Below, one piece after another: positions 1 through 5,333 of a stretch of DNA of 11,570 nucleotides. Made by a program: the position numbers and the translations under genes. Position 1 is the first letter of the stretch. Each line of letters begins with the position of its first letter. Location of the stretch: contig JASLFZ010000014.1 in the NCBI GenBank assembly GCA_030150485.1, positions 1-11,570 of the forward strand. The letters run 5' to 3'. The notes beneath the pieces were generated by a model that worked only from the letters and a program-made list of their open reading frames with translations, did not search any database and had not been told where the DNA came from. This DNA comes from Candidatus Saccharimonadales bacterium (GTDB lineage Bacteria > Patescibacteriota > Saccharimonadia > UBA4664 > SCTI01).

Positions 1-192
1 ATTAAAAATACCGGCCGGCACCAGATGCAAACCAAACTTGCCGCTTTGGTTTACGACGGTATGGCCGGCGTTATCGCCGCCCTGAGAGCGGATAACCACG
101 TCGGCAGAAGCGGCAAGATAGTCGACTATCTTGCCCTTGCCTTCATCTCCCCACTGGCCGCCAATAACGGCGGTAACTTCGGCTGCTTTCAC
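1..192 (-). CDS. purA: Adenylosuccinate synthetase, N-terminal part (3' end cut by window edge)
   Basis: First enzyme of the AMP branch of purine synthesis; it joins IMP and aspartate using GTP in the cytosol. Only the first 64 codons are present, read leftwards from a GTG at 192-190. The translation contains the family's N-terminal GTP-binding and catalytic signature GGQWGDEGKGKIVDYL (residues 11-26), with the catalytic Asp at 16, and RSQGGDNAGHTVV (residues 35-47), with the catalytic His at 44. These correspond to Asp13 and His41 of the E. coli enzyme. The GTG start is chosen because the signature sits at the expected distance from the N-terminus and because an extended -10 box ends 7 nt upstream, so the mRNA is probably leaderless. 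It lies 48 bp downstream of the alpha/beta hydrolase on the same strand. The remaining part of the enzyme, usually about 430 residues in all, lies beyond the window. Confidence 0.95.
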   Translation of the reverse strand, partial: MKAAEVTAVIGGQWGDEGKGKIVDYLAASADVVIRSQGGDNAGHTVVNQSGKFGLHLVPAGIFN

Positions 193-199
193 GGAAGTC

Positions 200-208
200 A
201 GTATAGCA
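200..208 (-). promoter_or_regulatory. Extended -10 box for purA (leaderless)
   Basis: On the minus strand the sequence reads TGCTATACT, an extended -10 element with hexamer TATACT. Seven bases (GACTTCC) separate it from the GTG of purA, so transcription would start at or next to the start codon. No good -35 hexamer is visible at the usual spacing, as is common for TGn-type promoters. Confidence 0.7.
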
Positions 209-240
209 AATGGCGGGGGCGGAGCGAAATGGCGATTGGT

Positions 241-1038
241 CTACGCGAGGGTTTGGAGAAAGTCGATGCACAGCTGGGCGGTAACCTCGGGATACAGGAC
301 GGCGACGTTGTGCTCGCTGCCCTCAATTTCTTCCAGACGAGCGTGGTGAAGCCGGGAGACCAGCTCACGCACTCGGATGGCCGGCGTCCACTGATCACGG
401 CTGCCTTGAATGAATAGCTTAGGGATATCCTCTATTTCCGGTAGCGCTGCATCGATGCGGTGATCGCGCATAACTTTACGGACCGTACCGGAGAAGGCCG
501 GCTCGGAGACCATGGCGGACTCTTTGGTAATCTGGTCACTATAAATGCGGGGCCCAAAGGTACGGCGCAGCCAGCCGCTGCTGCGGGTCAGCGCCCAGGC
601 CGGCGGAAGTATCCAGCGCACCAGACGCGGGTACTTAATGACTAGCCCCGTCCAAATATTGCGGCTCAGCGACCCCGTTGCCTCAGCGGTGGAGCGGTAG
701 TAGGGCAACCCCATGCAGATGATGGCGCAGGTCTCCTTGGGGTAAGCGGCTGCGTAATCGAGAGCCAGCATGGCACCCATTGAGAGCCCAACGAGCGTAT
801 AGGGCTTGGTGAGATCCAGGCTGGCAACGGTGTCGTGAATGGCCTTAAGGTGGCACTGAGTGTCATAAGCCGCTAAGGGAGGTTGGGGCGAAAAACCGTA
901 GCCGAGCAGATCAAGCCGAACCAGATCGAAGTAAGGCTCCAGCAACGGAGCTAGACTATTCCAGATTGCCCCGCTCCCCGCTACGCCGTGAATGAGTATG
1001 AGTGTCGGGCCGCTGCCCGAGCGGCGCACGTTAAGCAT
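241..1038 (-). CDS. Alpha/beta hydrolase fold protein
   Basis: A 265-residue single-domain alpha/beta hydrolase, probably a cytosolic esterase, lipase-like enzyme or C-C hydrolase; the substrate cannot be read from sequence. Visible elements in order: the oxyanion-hole strand LILIHG (13-18), the nucleophile elbow GLSMG with Ser86, the acid strand GSRDQWTP with Asp215, and the catalytic His243 in GSEHN. A variable lid region lies around 110-190. Length is normal for the family. No signal peptide is seen. The chosen ATG (1038) starts 25 nt after the stop of the upstream membrane-protein gene. A longer reading from 1155 would overlap that gene by 92 bp and add a Pro/Ala-rich tail unlike the family, so it is not preferred. 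No clear Shine-Dalgarno precedes the ATG, and the start is the least certain part of this call. It is probably cotranscribed with the upstream membrane protein. Confidence 0.88.
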   Translation of the reverse strand: MLNVRRSGSGPTLILIHGVAGSGAIWNSLAPLLEPYFDLVRLDLLGYGFSPQPPLAAYDTQCHLKAIHDTVASLDLTKPYTLVGLSMGAMLALDYAAAYPKETCAIICMGLPYYRSTAEATGSLSRNIWTGLVIKYPRLVRWILPPAWALTRSSGWLRRTFGPRIYSDQITKESAMVSEPAFSGTVRKVMRDHRIDAALPEIEDIPKLFIQGSRDQWTPAIRVRELVSRLHHARLEEIEGSEHNVAVLYPEVTAQLCIDFLQTLA

Positions 1039-1063
1039 GGGGGTGGTAATTTGTAGCCGCCCG

Positions 1064-1513
1064 CTAGTAGCTAGCTGCGCTTGAAGCGGCGCCAGCCGGG
1101 ACGGCGGTTTGGCTGGAAATGGGGCCAAAGAATAGGAGCGACGCGGTGGTAGCAAAGCCGATCAACACGATGATACTCAAGATAAAGACGCCATGCTGAA
1201 TGTAGCGGAAGGGCGTGAGCTGTGTGCTCGGTCCATCTTCGCCCAGCAGCGCACCAATTGCAAACAGGACAAGATTGAGTCCCAAGCTTGCTAAGGTTGC
1301 ATAAAAGAGGATTACAAAAGCGAGTTTGGGATGCTGCAAACCGGCACTAAGCAAAAAGGTGGTCATGGCCAGCTGGCCGACCAGAAGCAGGGCGCTCAGC
1401 TGAGCGATACTGGCGTAGAAGCGGCTGGGTACGGCGCGGCGGCGCCCGGGTGGCGTGAGTATCGACTTAGGCGCAGGTGATGCAGCGGGTTGAGGAGTTT
1501 TTTGTTCTGCCAT
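1064..1513 (-). CDS. Small membrane protein with three predicted helices, function unknown
   Basis: A 149-residue protein I cannot assign to a family. The first 32 residues are polar, Pro/Ala-rich and end in a basic cluster (GRRRAVPSR, 23-31), which suggests an N-terminus on the cytoplasmic side. Three hydrophobic segments follow at about 36-58, 64-90 and 108-130, then a short Ala/Ser tail ending in SAASY. No catalytic motif is visible. The ATG at 1513 is supported by an extended -10 box ending 7 nt upstream. The gene lies 25 nt upstream of the alpha/beta hydrolase, so the two probably share a transcript. It diverges from the GNAT gene across an 81-bp spacer. A helper or anchor role for the hydrolase is possible but is only inferred from adjacency. 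Confidence 0.75.
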   Translation of the reverse strand: MAEQKTPQPAASPAPKSILTPPGRRRAVPSRFYASIAQLSALLLVGQLAMTTFLLSAGLQHPKLAFVILFYATLASLGLNLVLFAIGALLGEDGPSTQLTPFRYIQHGVFILSIIVLIGFATTASLLFFGPISSQTAVPAGAASSAASY

Positions 1514-1520
1514 GTAAAGT

Positions 1521-1529
1521 ATTGTAGCA
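1521..1529 (-). promoter_or_regulatory. Extended -10 box for the small membrane protein gene (leaderless)
   Basis: The minus strand reads TGCTACAAT, followed by seven bases (ACTTTAC) and then the ATG at 1513. Spacing and form match the purA and aclB boxes. It is half of a divergent promoter pair in the 81-bp spacer 1514-1594. Confidence 0.7.
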
Positions 1530-1580
1530 TTTTGCGCTGTAAAGGTAAGGCCTTAACGAGTCAGCGTAATCATTTTGGGC

Positions 1581-1586
1581 TATACT
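1581..1586 (+). promoter_or_regulatory. -10 box for the GNAT-lipase pair (leaderless)
   Basis: TATACT ends 8 nt before the ATG at 1595 (spacer AAGTAGCA). The preceding bases are GGC rather than TGC, so the extended element is incomplete. It is the same hexamer as at purA. No convincing -35 is seen, and no Shine-Dalgarno motif precedes the ATG. Confidence 0.6.
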
Positions 1587-1594
1587 AAGTAGCA

Positions 1595-2110
1595 ATGACC
1601 GTCGCTGCTGCACCCGCTACTACTACCGATATCACTATTACCGCTCCCAGCCTCACCGATATTATGGCGCTCCGGCGGCTGTTTAAGGTTGCCCTTCAGG
1701 TTGACTTCCAGTACTTCCCGGCCGCCTACGCTAAGGAAATTAGCGCCCAGAACAGCATGCTGCGGCTGGCTTCAGGGCGCTATCAAAAGGACCGGGCGCT
1801 GCTGGTGGCCAAGCGGGGGCGCTATGTCATCGGCTACGCGATTGGGAGCCTGACGCCAAACCGCAATGGCGAGCTGTACTGGCTCTATGTTGACCGTCCA
1901 GAACGAGGGCGCAAGGTTGGCGTGCAGCTCCTCCATGCCGCCATCAAGGAGCTTCGTTGGCGTGGCGCCGAACGTGTTACCCTCGTTACCTACGACCTAA
2001 AAGACTACTACCAGCGGCAGGGGTTTCACTATCGCGGTAAGCAGCATATTCACGGTATTGACCTTGATGTAATGGAGTATCCGGCCGATGTCGCAGCCCA
2101 GCCCAACTAA
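1595..2110 (+). CDS. GNAT family N-acetyltransferase
   Basis: A 171-residue single-domain GNAT protein, expected to transfer an acetyl group from acetyl-CoA to an amine; the acceptor is unknown. The N-terminal 15 residues are an Ala/Thr-rich leader. The fold then shows an alpha1-alpha2 region (about 20-65), the central strands, and motif A, with ELYWLYVDRPERGRKVGV (93-110) leading into the helix QLLHAAIKEL. The acetyl-CoA pyrophosphate loop is RGRKVG (104-109); the first of the two usual glycines is Lys107, a tolerated but less common variant. Motif B is represented by DYYQRQGF (137-144), with a Tyr placed like the general-acid Tyr of many GNATs. Its 3' end overlaps the lipase gene by 23 bp, so the two are probably translationally coupled. 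A link to the lipase in function is not evident. Confidence 0.88.
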   Translation: MTVAAAPATTTDITITAPSLTDIMALRRLFKVALQVDFQYFPAAYAKEISAQNSMLRLASGRYQKDRALLVAKRGRYVIGYAIGSLTPNRNGELYWLYVDRPERGRKVGVQLLHAAIKELRWRGAERVTLVTYDLKDYYQRQGFHYRGKQHIHGIDLDVMEYPADVAAQPN

Positions 2111-3437
2111 GCCCGGACGGCGCGCGATCTCCAAGCGCCGCCGACGGATTGACCGTGCGCTGTTCATCGTAGCGATACTCGGGCTCGCCGGTGTGGGTGG
2201 ATGGCGCGCCTACCTCAACCTCAAGCCGGTACCAACCACCGTTGTTGTCGCCCCGGTGCACCATAAGGCAGCGCGAGTCAGCACCGGCGCCGGGACGGTC
2301 AGCCAAATTATCCAGGTTACTACCTATGCACCCGACCAAGTCGTGACGCTGGCGAAGCAAAACTACGACAACGTCGTCACCTCCTCCCCCTATTCAGTTA
2401 CGGAGGTCCTCTTCGCCTACCTGAGTACCGGCAGCGACGATAAGCTGACGACGGTATATGCTCGCGCCTATCTGCCTAACGCCAAGGGCGCCCCCATTAT
2501 CGCCATGGCTCCCGGTACCACCGGCATAGGTGGCGAGTGCAGCGCCAGCCTCGAGCAGCCGGCAGTGAAAAACTGGGCCAACTATCAGTCGCACATGATG
2601 GCGTACGCCAGCCAAGGTTTTGCCGGCGTCATTACCGATTACGATGGATCGCGCTCGCCCAGCTCGGTGCAGCCGTATATGATTGGCCAGCTGGAGGGCC
2701 AGGCGGTGCTCGATGCGGTGCGGGCGCTCAAAGTGCTGCCGCAGGCCAAGGGCGTAATTAACCCGAATGAGGTGTTTACGGCCGGCTACTCGCAAGGTGG
2801 CCACGCGGCGCTGTGGGCCGATAGCATCAACGCGGCGTATGCGCCGGATGTGCACCTGGCAGGCGTGATCGGCTGGGGGCCGGTGACCGATGTGACGGAA
2901 AGCCTGGCCGATATCACCAAGGGCTCCACGCTCGACTGGTTTGGTCCCTACCTCCTGGTAAGTTATGGCGCCTACTACCACACCGCCTTTCCGTTGAGTA
3001 ACATTTTGCTGCCGCAGTGGCAGGGACAGCTAGATACCCAGGTGCTCGGCCACTGCATCGATAGCGACATCGGGTTTTGGGGCACCAACCCCGCCAGGGT
3101 ATATACACCACAGTTCATCAATGCACTAAAAACCAATAGTTTTCCGAGTGATCAGTTTGGGGCTTTTGGGGCAGACATGCAGCTGAACCAAGCCGGCAAC
3201 CAGCACACGGCGACACCTAAGCTGATCAACCAAGGGCAAAACGACAACGTGATTTTAGCGGCGCAGTCCCAGGCCGCCATGACGCGCATCTGCGCCGCGA
3301 GCGTTGGGCCGGCCTACCTGCATCTGTACGCCAACACGACGCACTACACCGTGATGCACAATAGTTTTGAGGACACGTTGGCTTGGATGCGTGGCATTAT
3401 TAATCACACCGGTACGCCGCCAACTAGCTGCGGTTAG
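2088..3437 (+). CDS. Secretory-lipase (LIP) family hydrolase, membrane-anchored or exported
   Basis: A 449-residue protein resembling the secretory lipase family known from fungi and Actinobacteria (triacylglycerol or ester hydrolysis outside the membrane). The N-terminus is strongly basic (GRRAISKRRRR, 10-20), followed by one hydrophobic segment (about 24-43), so it is either anchored with the catalytic domain outside or exported. The catalytic domain shows APGTTG (141-146) near the oxyanion region, the nucleophile elbow GYSQGG with Ser235, a probable acid in QGQNDNV (Asp386) and a probable catalytic His419 in NTTHYT. Four cysteines (151, 323, 402, 448), all in the catalytic domain, would fit disulfides outside the cell. 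The ATG lies inside the GNAT gene, with a modest GGAG 10 nt upstream (2074-2077). Substrate preference is not predictable here. Confidence 0.85.
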   Translation: MSQPSPTKPGRRAISKRRRRIDRALFIVAILGLAGVGGWRAYLNLKPVPTTVVVAPVHHKAARVSTGAGTVSQIIQVTTYAPDQVVTLAKQNYDNVVTSSPYSVTEVLFAYLSTGSDDKLTTVYARAYLPNAKGAPIIAMAPGTTGIGGECSASLEQPAVKNWANYQSHMMAYASQGFAGVITDYDGSRSPSSVQPYMIGQLEGQAVLDAVRALKVLPQAKGVINPNEVFTAGYSQGGHAALWADSINAAYAPDVHLAGVIGWGPVTDVTESLADITKGSTLDWFGPYLLVSYGAYYHTAFPLSNILLPQWQGQLDTQVLGHCIDSDIGFWGTNPARVYTPQFINALKTNSFPSDQFGAFGADMQLNQAGNQHTATPKLINQGQNDNVILAAQSQAAMTRICAASVGPAYLHLYANTTHYTVMHNSFEDTLAWMRGIINHTGTPPTSCG

Positions 3438-3451
3438 CGCGGCCGGGCGTA

Positions 3452-3460
3452 TGATATATT
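3452..3460 (+). promoter_or_regulatory. Extended -10 box for the HAD-like gene
   Basis: TGATATATT is an extended -10 with hexamer TATATT at 3455-3460, 15 bp after the lipase stop. Unlike the leaderless promoters of this window, the expected start site near 3467 leaves a leader of about 30 nt that carries a Shine-Dalgarno motif. Confidence 0.55.
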
Positions 3461-3483
3461 GAGGCTAGCTTACACCGCGAGGT

Positions 3484-3490
3484 AAGGAGA
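3484..3490 (+). promoter_or_regulatory. Shine-Dalgarno site that sets the TTG start of the HAD-like gene
   Basis: AAGGAGA lies 7 nt before TTG at 3498. This is the strongest ribosome-binding motif in the window and it selects the non-ATG start, which also places the motif I aspartate at residue 7, as HAD proteins usually have it. Confidence 0.8.
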
Positions 3491-3497
3491 AACTGTA

Positions 3498-3980
3498 TTG
3501 CCCGCTTTGGGAGTGGACCTTAATGGAGTGATCCGTGAAAGTCGGCGCACAGGCGAGGAGGAGCCAGCGGTACGTCAGGAGATAGTTGGAGTGGTAGAGG
3601 GGCTGCGACGAGCAAATGACGAGGTATTTCACGGCAATGTGTTCATCGTCTCTAAATCAAGCCGCGAGCAAGCCCGGGAACGTAGCCAGTGGATGAATGA
3701 GCGCAGGATTTGCGAGCGCATTGGCATACCACGTAGCCATCAAGTGTTCTGCGCTGCTCGTGACGGAAAGGCCGCTATTGCGGTGCAGCGTGGTCTGACG
3801 CACGTTTTGGACGACCGCCCCGAGTGCCTCGCACCTATGCGAGTAGAACATCGCTGCCTCTTTCGCCCACGGGCCGAGGAGCTTGCACAGTTCCCCGACC
3901 TGCTGCCAGACGTTCACGTAGTTCAGAGCATGGAGGAGTACCTCCAGCTACTTGGAATTTCCTCGCCCGTTGCCACATAA
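3498..3980 (+). CDS. HAD-like phosphatase/nucleotidase family protein with DxN motif I
   Basis: A 160-residue protein with the HAD-superfamily motif order and no large cap domain. Motif I is GVDLNGVI (5-12), with the presumed nucleophile Asp7. Motif II is in VFIVSKSS (48-55), Ser52. The motif III lysine is probably Lys91 in DGKAA, and motif IV is the acidic pair VLDDRPE (Asp105, Asp106). The second Asp of the usual DxD is Asn9 here; that residue normally acts as general acid/base in phosphatases, so activity may be altered. Length and the late LDDRPE motif recall small 5'-nucleotidase-like HADs. It starts at TTG, with a strong ribosome site. It lies downstream of the lipase but has its own promoter, and ends before a terminator shared with the convergent sugar kinase. 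Substrate unknown. Confidence 0.75.
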   Translation: MPALGVDLNGVIRESRRTGEEEPAVRQEIVGVVEGLRRANDEVFHGNVFIVSKSSREQARERSQWMNERRICERIGIPRSHQVFCAARDGKAAIAVQRGLTHVLDDRPECLAPMRVEHRCLFRPRAEELAQFPDLLPDVHVVQSMEEYLQLLGISSPVAT

Positions 3981-3991
3981 CGGGTGAATAA

Positions 3992-4045
3992 GAGCCGTCC
4001 GGCAAAAGCGCGTGAGCGTCCCGCCGGACGGCTCGCGTGCTTTTT
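3992..4045. terminator. Probable bidirectional terminator with two competing hairpins
   Basis: Two overlapping inverted repeats lie between convergent genes. The first is a perfect 12-bp stem, GAGCCGTCCGGC (3992-4003) with its complement at 4023-4034 and a 19-nt loop. The second pairs 4004-4017 (AAAAGCGCGTGAGC) with 4031-4044 (GCTCGCGTGCTTTT), 14 bp including two G-U pairs when transcribed from the plus strand. It ends directly in TTTTT at 4041-4045, the classic terminator form. On the minus strand the same repeat ends in TTTT, so it can serve both directions. The two stems share 4031-4034 and cannot both be complete. Confidence 0.75.
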
Positions 4046-4057
4046 AGGTGCAGAGTT

Positions 4058-4104
4058 GGAACCCGTTCCTCAGCCAACCATCTGATGACTACCTAGGGAA
4101 CGGG
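4058..4104. repeat. Inverted repeats CCCGTTCC / GGAACGGG
   Basis: CCCGTTCC at 4062-4069 is the exact reverse complement of GGAACGGG at 4097-4104. The left arm is also part of a small palindrome, GGAACCCGTTCC (4058-4069). The right arm overlaps the next hairpin by two bases. No T-tract follows. It may be the fold-back end of the convergent mRNAs or a binding site; its role is unknown. Confidence 0.5.
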
Positions 4105-4124
4105 GCGCGGCGGATGCCGCGCCC
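4103..4124. terminator. Strong GC hairpin downstream of the sugar kinase gene
   Basis: GGGCGCGGC (4103-4111) pairs perfectly with GCCGCGCCC (4116-4124) around a 4-nt loop, 14 bp past the stop of the minus-strand kinase gene. No T-tract follows on either strand, so it is more likely a 3'-end stabilising hairpin or a pause site than an intrinsic terminator alone. Confidence 0.5.
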
Positions 4125-4138
4125 AAACGCTCGTAGTT

Positions 4139-5179
4139 TTAACCCTTTGCTTTCTGCATCGATACCGCCAGGTTGCGGGCGCCGGTGACGCCCAGCTCGA
4201 TCTTCGACGGAAGGCCGTAGATCATAACCTCGCGGGCGATATCCGACTTCTCCATCGCCTCATCTGTGAGAATTTCGAGGAGGCCGGTGTTCTGGAACAG
4301 CCACTCGGCAAAACCCGGTGTGCCGTTTAGCACCGAACCTTGAATGATCACCTCCCCCGCCAGCTCGCCAATGACGATCTGACGCAACAGGTAGCCCAGC
4401 AGCTTGGCATAGACACTGGCGACCTCCGTCCAGAAAGGATCGTCGGCCATAACCCCAACCGCCATCAGCTCAGCAGAGTCTTTGCCCTGCTTGCGACGCT
4501 CCTGAATTTCCTGTGCGGTAGCGGGCGAGGCACGATGAAAGTGCCATTGCAAGAAGTCAACGATGTTGTCGACTCCCTTGGTGCCACTCAGCAAGTCCTC
4601 GACCACGATGGGAGCCCGCGTGTTCCGCGCGATGAATCGTGCAAGCCCATTGGTCGTATGACTGTAATCCGGCGGTATGGGCAAGCAGGTCCAACCCAGC
4701 TCTCGAGCCAGCGGCAGCGACCCATCCGGCAGACCGGTGGCACAGTTGACTCCCGACGAGAGCGTCAGCACGGTAAGATACCGGCTGGGGTGCGGCTCCC
4801 CTACCTTAAGCAGCGTAAGCTGCTCGCGGTCAAAGGTAGCTGCGCCCAAGTGAGCGGCCTGCATGTCGTTGATAATCCGAACCGAAGCGCCAAACCTGGC
4901 TTCCAGCTCCTCTTGCGTAACCGAAGGCCAGGTTGGGTTGTTGGTGATCGTGATGCGACCATTGACGTAGGTTCCGGCAAGCGCAAGAGCGATTGTACCG
5001 GGGATACAGCTACGACGCTGAAAATCAGCGGCCAGCAGCTCCTCCAGGGATGCGTAATCGGAAACCGGGTAGTCACACGTACGCCCCAGGCACAACGAAC
5101 GCGCTACCGTACCGCCAATGTCGGCACCGTATGGGACGTAGTCGTGGTGCTCGAGGGTGTTGCAAGCTGAAGTCGGCAT
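4139..5179 (-). CDS. Glucokinase-like sugar kinase (ASKHA fold)
   Basis: A 346-residue protein of the bacterial glucokinase (Glk) type, expected to phosphorylate a hexose with ATP in the cytosol. Visible motifs: phosphate-1 loop GADIGGTVAR (18-27); ALALAGTYVNGR followed by TNNPTW (64-84), matching the Glk segment that contacts sugar; the catalytic base in INDMQAA (Asp105); a Ser/Gly loop SSGVNCATG (141-149) where Glk has its second phosphate loop; and Glu160 and Glu194 in VEDLLSG at sugar-binding positions. The usual Glk EGGH is ELGW here (160-163), so the sugar-contacting His is replaced by Trp163 and glucose should not be assumed. Start: ATG at 5179, with GGAGGT 4 nt upstream; a TTG at 5191 overlaps that site and is rejected. 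The gene has a full sigma-70 promoter and diverges from aclB. Confidence 0.85.
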   Translation of the reverse strand: MPTSACNTLEHHDYVPYGADIGGTVARSLCLGRTCDYPVSDYASLEELLAADFQRRSCIPGTIALALAGTYVNGRITITNNPTWPSVTQEELEARFGASVRIINDMQAAHLGAATFDREQLTLLKVGEPHPSRYLTVLTLSSGVNCATGLPDGSLPLARELGWTCLPIPPDYSHTTNGLARFIARNTRAPIVVEDLLSGTKGVDNIVDFLQWHFHRASPATAQEIQERRKQGKDSAELMAVGVMADDPFWTEVASVYAKLLGYLLRQIVIGELAGEVIIQGSVLNGTPGFAEWLFQNTGLLEILTDEAMEKSDIAREVMIYGLPSKIELGVTGARNLAVSMQKAKG

Positions 5180-5183
5180 GGTG

Positions 5184-5189
5184 ACCTCC
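5184..5189 (-). promoter_or_regulatory. Shine-Dalgarno site of the sugar kinase gene
   Basis: The minus strand reads GGAGGT, then CACC, then the ATG at 5179. The motif covers the codons of the alternative upstream TTG start, which is why the ATG was chosen. Confidence 0.75.
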
Positions 5190-5259
5190 AAGGTCGAGAT
5201 GAATGGATTAAACTATCAAGCTGTACGGATCGGATGGAACAACCCGATCATGGTTGCAT

Positions 5260-5288
5260 ATTATGCTTTAAAAGGGGTTTTACGTCAA
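5260..5288 (-). promoter_or_regulatory. Canonical sigma-70-type promoter of the sugar kinase gene
   Basis: TTGACG (-35, 5288-5283) and CATAAT (-10, 5265-5260) each match consensus at five of six positions and are exactly 17 bp apart. Transcription would begin near 5253, giving a leader of about 74 nt. This is the only clear two-box promoter in the window and it lies in the 154-bp spacer shared with the divergent aclBA operon. The start of its -35 box lies 32 bp from the aclB -10 box, so the two could interfere or share a regulator. Confidence 0.75.
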
Positions 5289-5318
5289 GCACGATGCCTT
5301 CTCTGATGCCACTCCCCT

Positions 5319-5326
5319 GCTATTAT
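5319..5326 (+). promoter_or_regulatory. Extended -10 box for aclBA (leaderless)
   Basis: The sequence reads TGCTATTAT, with T5318-G5319-C5320 followed by hexamer TATTAT at 5321-5326. Seven bases (GGAAGCT) then lead to the ATG at 5334. Because the box itself contains the upstream ATG at 5325, the transcript would not include that codon, which fixes the start of aclB at 5334. Confidence 0.72.
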
Positions 5327-5333
5327 GGAAGCT

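Noticed and set aside
25..417. Plus-strand open frame (130 codons) at the left edge
   Set aside because: The minus strand here encodes the unmistakable PurA N-terminus and the end of the alpha/beta hydrolase; the plus frame has no family features.
1039..1155. N-terminal extension of the alpha/beta hydrolase from an ATG at 1155
   Set aside because: It would overlap the membrane-protein gene by 92 bp and add a Pro/Ala-rich tail outside the fold. A start somewhat upstream of 1038 at a non-ATG codon cannot be fully excluded.
2394..2981. Minus-strand open frame (195 codons) inside the lipase gene
   Set aside because: It is Arg/His-rich with no family motif, and it is fully contained in a gene with a complete catalytic set on the other strand.
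3992..4044. H-type pseudoknot joining the two stems of the convergent terminator
   Set aside because: The loop that would have to cross the 12-bp first stem has zero length, so both helices cannot form together; they are treated as alternatives.
4340..5170. Long plus-strand open frame (276 codons) opposite the sugar kinase gene
   Set aside because: Its translation has no recognisable motif, while the opposite strand encodes a clear glucokinase-like protein with promoter and ribosome site. It is a shadow caused by GC-rich codons.
5180..5253. Riboswitch in the leader of the sugar kinase gene
   Set aside because: The leader of about 74 nt is short and I see no known aptamer core or terminator-like hairpin before the ribosome site.
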